A stretch of 64,000 bases of DNA from the NCBI GenBank assembly GCA_036365455.1, contig JAWQUS010000008.1:17963501-18027500 (forward strand), in the 5' to 3' direction. The stretch comes from Macrosoma leucophasiata (lineage: Eukaryota > Arthropoda > Insecta > Lepidoptera > Hedylidae). Each line of letters begins with the position of its first letter. Within the stretch, counting starts at the first letter, position 1. Shown in pieces: positions 45,249-55,405 of the stretch. Both the position numbers and the translations under genes were made by a program. Below the pieces are notes generated by a model. The model was not told the DNA's origin and ran no database searches. It saw only the letters and a program-made list of their open reading frames with translations.

Positions 45249-45419
45249 AAATCTCTTTTCAAACCTATATGAAAAATATGAACTAAACTTAAATATCTTC
45301 TGAGACACAAACAAAACATTAAAAAAATAGAAGTTATACCCCTTTGATTTCACTGACTTTTACTGACCACCTTGAGCTTCCCTGACCTTTCTCTGGCTTT
45401 TCAGAATGTGGACACCCTG

Positions 45420-46514
45420 ATAAGGGAATTAGTGCACCTCATTCATACAGAGTGATTGCGTCACACAAATAACACAATCTCACAGGAAAAACGTAATGGA
45501 AGGCAAAATACACATTAATAAAAACATATACCTATTAGGTGTTTTTATAAATCCATTTTATTTTTATTAGCGTTACAATTTTCCAAATCTTCTAATTTAC
45601 CACTCCAAATATATTCATAAACGACTACAGATTTAACTCAAAATTAAAACATAAACATCATTCATATAAATTCACTGGCTATACGAGTATGACGATACGT
45701 ACTTAACATGCTGTGCAATGAACCGCCAATCGGTTATCACTGACAAACTCGACGAAACTCATTGAAAAATAATTAAATTAAATCAAATATGGGTCAGCAA
45801 ACAAAGGTGAGGTTCGCAAAATAGTTTATTTTTCAACTTTATCTCTAGGTACTTCGATACATTGCAGAAATTCCGATTAGATAGTGGTGACAGATAAACG
45901 CTTGAGTAAATAAAAGATGCATATTTTTTGTCGATATCGTTCACACATAACGATGAATTTTGCATTATCTTGTTATAGGCTCCGTGTACGAGTTCAGCAC
46001 CACCTAGCGTCCGCAACTTTGTGGGCTCAATTTGCAAAATTTTGATAAAATATTAATATAATCGAAAATTATCTAATATTCTTTTTCCAAAATTACTGTG
46101 ATACCATAACTTGGGTGGAGAATGGATTGTGAAATAATTTGTAATCATTCAAATCAAATGAGTTTAGTAAAATTTGTTCAAAAAGTGTTTTATTTTGAAT
46201 ATGTCAGGGTTTGTTTAGTTTTTTTTTGTAGTTTTACAGTAAAACAAGACGATATACCCAGCTACTTTATGGGTTACATTCAATAATAATAAACATATAT
46301 AATTGTTTTGTATCGCTAGTAATAAATTAAATGTCATTTTCAAATCGAAATGAGTATTATTTTTGGGTTCAGGCTTGTGAGTATAAGATTTCAACCACAA
46401 ACAGTCTTGAAGGAAAATTGTTAGTGTCTGCTGGACATGTCCTTGGTGTTGAGGAATTTATAGCGGTGCTTCGTTACTGAAACTCTACCAGTAAAAGAGA
46501 TTACAGGTGAACGC
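45420..46514. other. Intergenic
   Basis: AT-rich. The 84-codon (45783-46037, -) and 61-codon (46215-46400, -) frames have no recognisable features. Confidence 0.4.
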
Positions 46515-46655
46515 ACACTTATCGAAGCCGAACGCGCCGAAGGAGCCAAACGAGCCGAAGTCAAATAAACCTCAAGAATCGACCGCGCCGAAGGAATCGA
46601 CCGCGCCGTAGAAATCGAAAGCGCCGAAGGAATCCACCGGGCCGAAGAAATCGTT
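46515..46655 (+). repeat. Degenerate minisatellite, unit about 18-21 bp
   Basis: At least five imperfect units of GAATCGACCGCGCCGAAG type (variants with AACGAGCCGAAG and ATCCACCGGGCCGAAG). One + frame would read a repeated A-P-K-E-S-T peptide and another an R-rich peptide. There is a stop in the first frame and no start or splice context. It lies 340 bp upstream of the transporter-like gene. Confidence 0.65.
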
Positions 46656-46675
46656 TCTATTTTTTTTACATGAAG

Positions 46676-46713
46676 AGCTGTACAATCTGTAACTGTGTAC
46701 AGATTGTACAGCT
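46676..46713. repeat. Inverted repeat, 16-bp perfect arms
   Basis: AGCTGTACAATCTGTA (46676-46691) and its complement (46698-46713), spacer ACTGTG. About 280 bp upstream of the SLC6-like start. Confidence 0.85.
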
Positions 46714-46991
46714 AAATAACATTATGAATGCTTAAATATTTCTCAGTAACAGGGAATTCAAATGATTCTAATTATTCACACATCTCTACCTGGCCATGCT
46801 CTTGAATGGATATTCTAGGTCACGAACACATAGAGTTGTTATTGATCTCTCGAAAAATTCTACCTATCTATAGCCACTTTAATCAGTTGAATTATTACCA
46901 AACGTGACATAGCTTCATATCGACATGACATGCTACTAGTTGGTCATGGTAATATTGTAACAATACTAATTCAATTTGTAAACAGTAAAAT

Positions 46992-48797
46992 ATGCTTTCC
47001 CATAACGCAACAAAATATAATTGGAGTTCAGCGCGTACTTACATCTTCCTGTTAATATGCCAGTGTCTTGGACTATCAAATACGAGTAGTTTCGTGAACA
47101 TTGCCATAGTTCAGGGTTCAACAGGATGCATTGTATGTTTTCTTTTGGTTTTCATTCTAATTGCCACCCCTTTACTTTTTATGGAATCCGCAATCAGTCA
47201 ATTTACCGGACGGGATTGTGTGAATGTATGGATGATTCGGCCATGCTTGTCTTACATAGGCTACGTAGTTATCTCTTGGCAAGTCGTGGCATTAGTTCAC
47301 AGTCACATTACGGTATCGTTCATCTTCCATTACTTTTTAATAAGTTTTGAGACGCCTATCCCTTACTATCAATGCGGCTCGTGGAGCAAACCCAACTGCA
47401 ATATACTTAATACAAACTACACTATTCATGAAAACTGTATCAAAGAACAGAAGACGATACCATATTGCGAATTTCTACATACCACGTTTCCCGAATATCA
47501 ATATTGGAAGAGACAAGTGCTAAGGGGACATCGCCAACACTATCATATAGCGTGGAAAGTTTGCCTCGCCTCTGGCGTAATATGTGTGGTGTTATACCTA
47601 AGCTGCTTCAAAAGGCAGCAATCATTACAATGGTTTATTGGTGTACTCACAATATATCCTGTTATTTCGTATATATTATTATTGTTTGGATCGATGCTAC
47701 AGAAAGGAATGGTACTTAAATTTGAAAGCGCAATAGATTTAGACATGACACAATTCTTAAAAAACTACCGATTATCAAAAATCATACAGCACGTGGTCTA
47801 TAATGTGGGACTTGGCTCAGGAGTTATGTTCAATATGGCCTCTAGCATGCCTTTCAGATCACCTTGCTTCTCCAATATAGCTCTCAGCATGTTCGTATGC
47901 TCAGCTTTCACGGTTTTAGCAATCTGCACAACCCTTATGATGACTTGTCCTTATGCCTACGAATATGGAATTAGTAGTGGATTAATAATGAGGACTCAGA
48001 TGTCCCTGCTTTTTGAGAAGATACCGAGACTGATGTATCAATACGAAAATAATACATTCTGGCTGCTGGTAATACTAAGCAGTAATACTATGTTAGGTCT
48101 ATGTTCGAACGTCATATTATTTTTCAATTTATTAGAATTAGCAGCACGACGAAGTGAAAAAATTGCTAATTACCCAGGATTGACGTGTCTTGGGGCTGTT
48201 ATAATTTTGTTTATAACGACAATACCGCTGTTAAGTAGCGTCGGTATAATAATGTTTTCGCTAGCATTCAGACGTTATTTTATTTTGATATGTACATTTG
48301 TAACATTTCTTGAATGTATAGTGTTCGTGATTTGGTATGGGATAAACCGTTTTACAGAAGACGTGCATTTCATGTTGGGTATTCAGCCAAAAAATTACAT
48401 GAAATGTCTATGGATGTTGTCATGTATACTTCTCGGATATACGTTCTGCTATGAATTGATTGTTCAAGTGAATAGAAATACTTATGTAGATTTATTCGGT
48501 TACTACACATTGTTATCGATATGTGGTGTTATAATCATATTAGTTCTTGTTAATTTATTAGTAGCTACGTGCAGAAAAAGGTTTTTAAAGAGCCTGAGAT
48601 TAGATCCGTCCTGGGGTCCTCAGAGCGAGGTGTTTCAGAGAAGCCGAGCCATGTTTTCAGCGCAAGCAATGACCAAGGAGTACATGTATCGACGGTATCA
48701 TTTACAAGCGGGCATTATACAGAGGCAGCTAAGAGCTAACAGAAGAATCGCCTTTGATTTGGACCAACAGCGTCGCCGATCTGTGTACAATAAATAG
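46992..48797 (+). CDS. Divergent SLC6-family (NSS) transporter-like protein, intronless
   Basis: A 601-residue multi-pass membrane protein, close to the usual SLC6 length, read from one uninterrupted exon. Homology landmarks: TM1 (about residues 12-34) with a conserved Trp11 lead and ICQCLGLSNTSSF where the family has a GLGNVWRFPY-like motif; a Cys-rich second extracellular loop (CGSWSKPNCN, N-Y-T sequon) followed by FPEYQYWKRQVL; YPVISYILLLFGSMLQKG after TM5; VGLGSGVMFNMASSMPF in TM6 (from residue 272); LGLCSN in TM8 (residues 368-373); and a long basic cytoplasmic tail with LDPSWGP and SAQAMTKEYMYRRYHLQAG. Aligned to known transporters, Asn30 of sodium site 1 is kept, but the gate Arg becomes Ser33 and the site-2 Asp becomes Cys371. 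Ordinary sodium-coupled transport is therefore doubtful. Substrate unknown. A poly(A) signal lies 11 bases past the stop. It could be an insect-specific SLC6 lineage or a retrogene. Confidence 0.85.
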   Translation: MLSHNATKYNWSSARTYIFLLICQCLGLSNTSSFVNIAIVQGSTGCIVCFLLVFILIATPLLFMESAISQFTGRDCVNVWMIRPCLSYIGYVVISWQVVALVHSHITVSFIFHYFLISFETPIPYYQCGSWSKPNCNILNTNYTIHENCIKEQKTIPYCEFLHTTFPEYQYWKRQVLRGHRQHYHIAWKVCLASGVICVVLYLSCFKRQQSLQWFIGVLTIYPVISYILLLFGSMLQKGMVLKFESAIDLDMTQFLKNYRLSKIIQHVVYNVGLGSGVMFNMASSMPFRSPCFSNIALSMFVCSAFTVLAICTTLMMTCPYAYEYGISSGLIMRTQMSLLFEKIPRLMYQYENNTFWLLVILSSNTMLGLCSNVILFFNLLELAARRSEKIANYPGLTCLGAVIILFITTIPLLSSVGIIMFSLAFRRYFILICTFVTFLECIVFVIWYGINRFTEDVHFMLGIQPKNYMKCLWMLSCILLGYTFCYELIVQVNRNTYVDLFGYYTLLSICGVIIILVLVNLLVATCRKRFLKSLRLDPSWGPQSEVFQRSRAMFSAQAMTKEYMYRRYHLQAGIIQRQLRANRRIAFDLDQQRRRSVYNK

Positions 48798-48807
48798 TCT
48801 AACATGA

Positions 48808-48813
48808 AATAAA
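48808..48813 (+). terminator. Polyadenylation signal of the SLC6-like gene
   Basis: AATAAA, beginning 11 bases after the stop codon and followed by T-rich sequence. This gives a very short 3' UTR. Confidence 0.5.
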
Positions 48814-50055
48814 ACATTTTAGTATGTTTTTCCATTCACAAAAATGTCATACCTAAATACTTTTTATATTTCTAAACGACATCTAGTAGCAACGCTGTAC
48901 ATAACTTTCAGAAATTGACTTGTGTTTAAGGTTATGTATGAACGTATCAATACTCTTTTATAATGGTAGTTTTTTAATCATAGTGACTAGTTTTTGTACC
49001 GCCACGTGTGATGTTATAGTTATGTTATGACTCATTCTACACATATTATTATTGCCAATGGCTATTACATTAAACTCGTATTGGGTATTGCGTAATTTGC
49101 TAGGAGTCCAATGAGTCATCTCCAAAAATATTGTAAAATATGTATATGGCAGAGAGGATAACACAAAAAAATAACTTAATAGATATTTATTGTGCACGTC
49201 GTCATCTCATAAATTAAAAACAATAAGATTATCTTTATTTATTAGATACGAACGACATCTGGCATTAAATTGAAACAAACAGTTATTTACTTACACGAGA
49301 AACATAAATTACTTTAAAATAGATGACATTATTTTTTAATAAATTTGTTGGTACCAATTAAGGTAATTTAATTTTCCTCCAATTTAATTTTTCTCCCTAA
49401 TAATTATGTAAGATAGACTATGTAGATAGAGGTTTGGACTCCAACTGGGTGAATTCCGATAGGAAATTAAACCCGCTACGGCACTATATACGATATATTA
49501 TATTCTGAGACGCAATAAAAAAGAAAGTTAACGATTTCCGCAAGTAACCGCCCACGCTGTTCACAGTTTTGTGAAGAAAGAGGAATTAGCTTTACTAAAA
49601 AAGTGGCGCGCCAAGCTGTCTGCACACAGCGCGATGTCGCAATGACGTAAGTACCAAGCCACACGAATCATTTTACATTGCAACGCATCCATTAATTGTA
49701 AAGTAGATGAACACGCACAGGCCTCTCAAACCAGTGCGGCGATGGAATCTGGCCTTTTTACTCCGGCTACTTTAAGTTTTCCGGTTATTGATACAATAAC
49801 AGAGTCACCTCTGCATTTATATATTTAAATATGATGCTCGTAAACAAAGTGAGTTTATGCAAATATTACTAACTACACGCCAGTAGTAATAATTTATCTG
49901 AGTGACTGCAATGTTTTTCATTATTTTGGAAAGACGTTTTATATATTATGTACCTATATTATGTACACAATGTTAAATAGCAGAAACCGATACTCTGGGA
50001 AAAAACCTTCGGCACTATCTTACTAGTTAAGAACCTCTTACCCTATGTTACCTTA
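48814..50055. other. Intergenic
   Basis: The 79-codon minus frame 48958-49197 begins with a hydrophobic stretch like a signal peptide (LLSYFFVLSSLPYTYF) and has an N-I-T sequon, but nothing else supports it as a gene. Otherwise AT-rich. Confidence 0.3.
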
Positions 50056-50059
50056 GGAA

Positions 50060-50293
50060 ATGTTGGACGAGATTGATGAACTGCACGCAGGTTTTACTTT
50101 ATATAAAAGACATCTATTATTATATAACATTCAATACGAAAGACAAAGTCCACGTTGGGCCCGCACCTTGTACACTATATCAAAAGATAGAGAAAAAATA
50201 CGTAGAATCATGGAAAAATACTCAAGAAACAGTACCTACCTTTTGAAAGTTATACTTTTATTGGGGTGGGAAGTCAGGGGTGAGAAGTGCTGA
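50060..50293 (+). CDS. Unrecognised possible exon
   Basis: The frame starts MLDEIDELHAGFTLYKRHLL and continues NIQYERQSPRWARTL, rich in charged and aromatic residues with an amphipathic, helical look. A pyrimidine-rich CCTATGTTACCTTAG acceptor ends at 50056, and GTGAG at 50280 would make a good donor, giving an exon of about 223 bp. The composition looks more like a real protein than neighbouring chance frames. I do not recognise the family. It is on the same strand as the SLC6-like gene, 1.26 kb downstream, but no linking exon is visible. Confidence 0.35.
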   Translation: MLDEIDELHAGFTLYKRHLLLYNIQYERQSPRWARTLYTISKDREKIRRIMEKYSRNSTYLLKVILLLGWEVRGEKC

Positions 50294-50790
50294 GTTAGTA
50301 AGGGCAGTACTATCCCAGAAAATCCAATGAAAACCATCTGCTGTGTTTGTAGTGGAACACCATACCAAAAACAGAGCCCTGACCAGTCCGAGTCCTCCAT
50401 GTCCCCGTCGTCCACTCTGGGAACTGCTGCGACCACGCAATCGCGTGGCCACTGCCTTAGTGTTGCATCTGAGCTGAGGAGGCAGGGCAAAAGGCGAACA
50501 TTCTACGCCTGAAAACAGAATCAAACTTACTGAGGGAGGATACCCGAAACAAAACCGAGCGAGCTCATAAGCTCTTGAGGCGGCTGCTCCGCTAATGAAC
50601 TGAGGCACAGTGGGTTAATCACCTGCTTGCTCGAAAACCCCTGATTAAAGAAACCGAAACAGTTCAAAACCGGATCCTATACCGACGACCCTTGGCATGT
50701 AAAAAGATCGATCGAGATGGAGAACCACTGTGGACGCCCTCTGCCCCATCTAGGGGACATAGGACCATAAGTAAGTCACTTTCATTGAAT
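50294..50790 (+). pseudogene. GC-rich coding-like relic, unknown element
   Basis: A compositionally distinct block. One frame reads S/T-rich sequence (ESSMSPSSTLGTAATTQSRG). After a frame shift, another reads a coiled-coil-like NILRLKTESNLLREDTRNKT followed by HKLLRRLLR and a stop. It could be a degraded retroelement ORF1 or a host retropseudogene. Nothing identifies it. Confidence 0.3.
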
Positions 50791-51117
50791 GTCGGAGTTC
50801 GGTCTGTGAATCAAGCTCATAGATGTCGCAATATGATAACAGCTTTTAAAAACATATATAATTTATATTATTAGGTACAATATGGTAGTTGAACTTTTAG
50901 TTTTAAAATTTTATATCGTGTTATATTGATTTAAACATAATTTTATACAATTCACTGATCATTAATATAGTTATTTTATAGCTTTTATATCTAAATTTGG
51001 AAATGACGCTTGATTTTAATTTGATAAACTCGCATTAAATTCGTGTGTGGGTGGAATTTGTAATTTAATTTTACCTAAACGTTTTATAAATACGTCCTTA
51101 GTAAATATAATGTACCG

Positions 51118-51195
51118 AAGTCACTTTACTTGCCTACACGTAAAAAAACATGGTAGGTATGTTTTAATTGCCCTACGCTGCACTGGAGTAGACAT
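51118..51195. repeat. Dispersed repeat pair, copy 1
   Basis: GTCACTTTACTTGCCTACAC and TGGTAGGTATGTTTTAATTG recur with few differences at 53821-53905. Unknown family. Confidence 0.6.
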
Positions 51196-51629
51196 ACATA
51201 AGTGAATAGATGAAAGAAGAAGAATAAGATACGGGTATCAATATGATCGCAAATTAAATTATGCAAGTAGGTATGTTCTGCTCTGAAGATAGGGAATTCC
51301 TTAATAACGCTGGAAGAATTACAACATACACACATAATGCGAAAGTTAATTTACAGAGTGATAAATCATGCGAAACAAGGTATAGATTTGTATGAATAAA
51401 AGAAATTCGGCATGCATATTTATTTTAGAGAGAAAAAATAGTATGAGATAACTAAAAACTACAAAGAGTTCTAAAAATCACCAACCTAAAAAACTTTTGT
51501 AATCGTGAATCGTTTCACTGCAAAAAGCCCAAATATTTTTAATTTCACAATGACGGAAATCAATTTTATTTTACAAGTAAGTCTTTTACACGATCTACCC
51601 ACATATTTGTATTATGCATTGTATATTGG

Positions 51630-51850
51630 GCGAATTACAAGTTCTTTGTTAGCACTAAGGAGAGGGCGATTAAAATGGAGTGTCAGTGAGACGAGTGCAA
51701 ATCCAGTTGGGTCTTGCGTCACACATTAGAATGTTTGACCCGGCGGTAGTGGTGGCTTCAAGACCGACTACTGCCGTTCGTTCCACTCCGGCTCTGTATC
51801 ACGACGCGTCTCCAACTTTATCGCCCTATTCAATGTTTTCTTTCAGTGAT
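51630..51850 (+). repeat. Diverged repeat family D, copy 1
   Basis: AAGTTCTTTGTTAGCACTAA, AAATGGAGTGTCAGTGAGAC and CACATTAGAATGTTTGACC correspond step by step to 52045-52235. Likely an old SINE or MITE. The overlapping 63- and 74-codon frames are incidental. Confidence 0.45.
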
Positions 51851-52044
51851 CAGTTACATATTTGTTTTTAATAACTATCTTAACACAGTATCTGATGTAG
51901 TTTATATGTATGTAAGTCAAAAGAGAAGTTAATAAACATTACTTTTTAAATAGTGAAAAAGTGACATCAATTTTCTGTCGTTGGCAAATCTTTGTAACAG
52001 GATCTATGTAGGTACAGATATTTACACTACATAATTATATTGAA

Positions 52045-52235
52045 TGATTATAAAGTTCTTTGTTTGCACTGTGGATAAGGCAATTAACATGGAGTATCAG
52101 TGTCCCGTGTCTAAATCTAATCGGCGCTCGCGACTCATTAGTGGCAATCTCTAAACTTGGCAATGGCGTCAAGATCTAGTTACGTACTGCAATTTGTTAC
52201 ACTCCTGTTTTGGCAGTCTACTCGCCATATTTATA
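52045..52235 (+). repeat. Diverged repeat family D, copy 2
   Basis: AAAGTTCTTTGTTTGCACTG, AACATGGAGTATCAGTGTCC and GACTCATTAGTGGCAATC align with the copy at 51630. A further weak piece may lie near 52790-52880. Confidence 0.45.
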
Positions 52236-52242
52236 TGAAACT

Positions 52243-52412
52243 AGCTGTCCCGGCTAACTTCGTATCGCCCTAGAAAATAAAAAAAATGTCCAAAAATGTT
52301 ATGAAAAATAGATGTTGGCCGATTCTCAGACCTACCCAATATGCTCACAAAATTTCATGAGAATCTGTCCAGCCGTTTCGGAGGACACGAGAATTTTATA
52401 TATTAGATATTG
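52243..52412 (+). mobile_element. Helitron-like fragment, short variant
   Basis: CTAGCTGTCCCGGCTAACTT start, TTCATGAGAATCTGTCCAGC and TTCGGAGGACACGAGAATTT end with ATATATTAGAT. Internally deleted relative to full elements. Confidence 0.5.
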
Positions 52413-52479
52413 ATTGCCTCGTTCACCAATTGGTCGAAATCACGATTTTGAACCTTGAGATCCCGGCGGCGATCCCCAG

Positions 52480-52720
52480 ATGGGAAAAAACTGTTATTGG
52501 GTTTTTTCTTCGAGGAAATTCCAAGCTGTAGCCCGGAGTCTGGTACCCGTTCCTCGAAGAGCACTTAGAAGCCGTCGGTCCTACGCCCGATCTCTATCCG
52601 GTCGTGTCGGATTACCGGCCCATCGGGCAATGAGAGTGAAGAAATAAGGAGTGCACCTGTGTTTGCCACTTGGCTAGTCTCTGTTGAGATTGTCCGCCTT
52701 GGCCGAAATTCATTATTATG
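52480..52720 (+). repeat. GC-rich dispersed retroelement 3' relic
   Basis: TGGTACCCGTTCCTCGAAGA, CGATCTCTATCCGGTCGTGT, CCCATCGGGCAATGAGAGTG and GAGTGCACCTGTGTTTGCC, then GTCCGCCTTGGCCGAAATTC. To my memory this sequence type is a common lepidopteran LINE-derived repeat, but the parent element is not shown here. Confidence 0.4.
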
Positions 52721-53820
52721 AATCGGCAAATTTCTGTTGTCGTAACTCTATTCTAAGTGACGTCGAGTTTTCCATTTGACTCGACAATTATTCTAATAGG
52801 TATATCGTTTATGGTTTTTGCCAGACTCCAGTATCATTGCCCCAACTTCATCGTCCTGTTCAGCCTGTTCATTCAACGCGCCATATTTGTCTATTACCTA
52901 TTTGCTGTATCTAAATTTCGCACGGCAATTGATTTACGTAGTTTTGCTTTAGGTTTAAGGCACTTATTAGAAACATAATGTTTTAGCTATCACAATTCCA
53001 GGCAGGTCGTTCTTTCAGTTGATTATGAATTCTATCTGTTTGTGTATCTTCACATCAAGTGGGATTACGGGGAGACAGAGAGCGTGGAGCGTCAAATAAC
53101 CCTGTTCTTACACACCGTTCCTCTTCTACATTCATCACTTGTCTTGCAAAGTATAAGTGCTCATAATTACACAGCTAAACTTTACAACATAACAAAACAA
53201 CACCAATATATTTATACTATCGCATTTAAGACACCACTTAACGGAGATTGTACAACAATTGCACAACGCTGTTTAGGTGCTTTTCGAAAAAGTCACCATA
53301 TCGGGCGTTTAAATTATTGCTCGTGCGCCGGTGTCTAAAAAGGCTGGAAAGACTTGAATGGCATTACGATCGAGTGTGTTTATCGGGCACGTTAACCTGT
53401 CGTGTGCGGCCCGCCTGACCAACATTCGACCGCGCTGATGTCGCAGAGACATCCATACGCAGACCTGCCATTGCCCTAATGATAAGGGCCCAATCTCAAC
53501 CCTTATTTCATTCCTGTCCTACTGTCCTAATATTCCCAATTTTTCATTTTTACGTCAGGAATAAGTTTAAACTCAAATTAAGTACTATATTATTTGATTG
53601 AAGGCATATGACATATGGAAGTATGTAAATTGGACGGTGTGGTAGGTAAATATATTGTCCCGGAATGAGCGATATAGAAATAAATCATTTCGTCTTGTTT
53701 TCATAACGCAACTTTTGAAACTATACTTTTAAAAGTTTTTGGAATTAAACCAGACGAAATGGTTTCTTCGATACAATTTTTCACAACGGTCTTTTAAAAT
53801 AAGTTGCTTAGTTTATGGGT
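52721..53820. other. Intergenic
   Basis: The 73-codon (52757-52978) and 98-codon (53042-53338) + frames show no family features. A GC-richer patch occurs at 53395-53470. Nothing supported. Confidence 0.35.
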
Positions 53821-53905
53821 ACGTCACTTTACTTGCCTACACGTAAAAAATAATGGTAGGTATGTTTTTATTGCCCTATTCTGAACTGGAATAGACAATG
53901 CACGT
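53821..53905. repeat. Dispersed repeat pair, copy 2
   Basis: Matches 51118-51195, same orientation, about 2.7 kb apart. Confidence 0.6.
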
Positions 53906-54134
53906 AGCTCAAGCCTAAATACCGATACTACGAAATACTTGCTTAAAAGCTTACAATTTTATTTTCATGAAGCAATTGTATCGGGTTTCCTCGATTTTTT
54001 TTTCAGTTTCTGGAAGGAATCGAGCTGGACTATTTAGTATTTCGGATACCCAGTTCTCAAATAGGTTTAATTTCAAGAATTGCAAAAAGTAATGCCGTTT
54101 CTGTAAATATAGTTGTCTATAACCCCGATCACTT

Positions 54135-54260
54135 TCGTCGGCGCGCGCGCAGGTGCCCCGCCCGCCTGCCCTGCCCCTCGTCGGCCGCACGCTCGCGTCG
54201 CTAGCCCGCGGCTCGCGGCTCGCAGCTCGCTCGTCGCGCCCCGCGTAACGGTGCGTTTTG
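54135..54260. promoter_or_regulatory. CpG-rich island, possible promoter or first exon
   Basis: About 120 bp very rich in CG dinucleotides (GTCGGCGCGCGCGCAGGTGC, CCCGCGGCTCGCGGCTCGCA) in an otherwise AT-rich region. Such islands in insects often mark housekeeping promoters or 5' UTRs. The minus frame 53951-54265 (104 codons, R/A-rich start) crosses it but has no recognisable domain and could be chance. Confidence 0.3.
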
Positions 54261-54384
54261 TTCAAGAAAAGTCAACATGTCCATTATCATAAGATCCGAC
54301 ACGATTGTTAAGTACATTGCCTACTCTATTTGTGTACACACAAACTGGTTAGCGATACGTTAATCGATCCTATAAATATATAGG

Positions 54385-55405
54385 TAATCTATATATATAT
54401 AAAAATCAATGCCACTTTTCGTTGTAATTTTATAACTCAAGAACGGGTTCACCCCTATCCAAGCCAAATGTTTAGGCTTTGTTCGGTCTATTTAGTAGAT
54501 GGTTTATGTAAAGTTTGCACAAAATCGGTAGAGCGCTTTTTATTTTTTATGTAATGGAAGTGGAAAACAAGCATGCAGTTCACATTGATGTGAAGTGATG
54601 ACTGCAGCCTATACACACTTACACAAAGACCAAGGTCAAAATGCAGATGCGTTACCACTCCTGAGGCCTAAGGTGTTTTGCCTCTGTGCCGGAAATTACA
54701 GAGCGATACATAACCACCTGACCGGAAAACGATAGTGCTGAACACTACCATTTAGTATATTAGCAAGTATATTAGGTAATGCGGTGGTGCCTTCGCCCGC
54801 GAGCTTCGTCACTGGAGCTCTACCTCCAGTAAAAAGCGCTTCTTCACTTATCACATTTTTTGTAACATATGAATTCAATGGCGGATCGTTTTGTAAATAG
54901 GGATTTCGCTGTCAAATTTAACCTTTAATCAGATGGCGATTTTTTCAGTGTTGACAGTAAAAGAACAGTCTAAAGAAAACGAATATGTTAGTGGTAAAAG
55001 CATGTTGATAAGTCATTCATGCGGTAATTTCATTTTGGACGTTAAATATGGACGTGCTTCGATTAAAGCAAATTGTCAGCGATAATTATTGCTTTGTGTT
55101 TATATTTTTTGTTCAAATGTGCTATACATGTATATACATATGTGTGCGTGTATAAAAACGTAGTTGTTGGTTTGTTTGTTTACTTCCTTATGAAATTCTC
55201 ATGAGGTGAAATCCAAATCTTTTAATGTAAGATAGCCCATTTATCGAGGAAGGCTACAGGCTGTACAAAATCACGCTAAGATGAATAGGAGAGGAGCAGC
55301 AGTAAAAATATTGCGAAAACAGAAAACATTCTGTGATATAGGTAACCTCGCGGCTAATGTTAATTGTACCCGTGCAAAGCCGGGGCGGGTTACTAGTAGT
55401 ACATA
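54385..55405 (-). mobile_element. Helitron-like element carrying a SINE-like copy
   Basis: On + it begins (AT)n, AAAAATCAATGCCACTTTTC, AACTCAAGAACGGGTTC, and ends CCCGTGCAAAGCCGGGGCGG and GTTACTAGT, the reversed start of a CTAG-type repeat. The middle contains the family A insertion 54551-54830 and AT-rich sequence of uncertain origin, so the two ends may not belong together. Confidence 0.35.
54551..54830 (-). repeat. SINE-like family A, full copy
   Basis: GTAATGGAAGTGGAAAACAA to GAGCTCTACCTCCAGT, after a T-run on the + strand. Confidence 0.6.

Larger units (their letters stand above)
43945..45419. mobile_element. DNA transposon with CAGGGTGTCCACA ends, multiply invaded
   Basis: 13-bp perfect terminal inverted repeats (43945-43957 and 45407-45419). 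Subterminal blocks on both sides repeat CCCTGAC words (AATCCCTGACTTTCCCTGAC on the left, TTCCCTGACCTTTCTC on the right), as transposase-binding repeats do. The flanks share ATAAG but not a full 8-bp duplication, so the superfamily is open, with hAT-like most plausible. The interior is almost entirely later insertions: a GGGTTCCGTA repeat, a Helitron-like family C copy and a SINE-like family A copy. No transposase is seen. Confidence 0.6.

Noticed and set aside
53951..54265. 104-codon minus-strand protein
   Set aside because: The frame is opened mainly by the CpG-rich patch. There is no domain, and the start is low-complexity R/A-rich.
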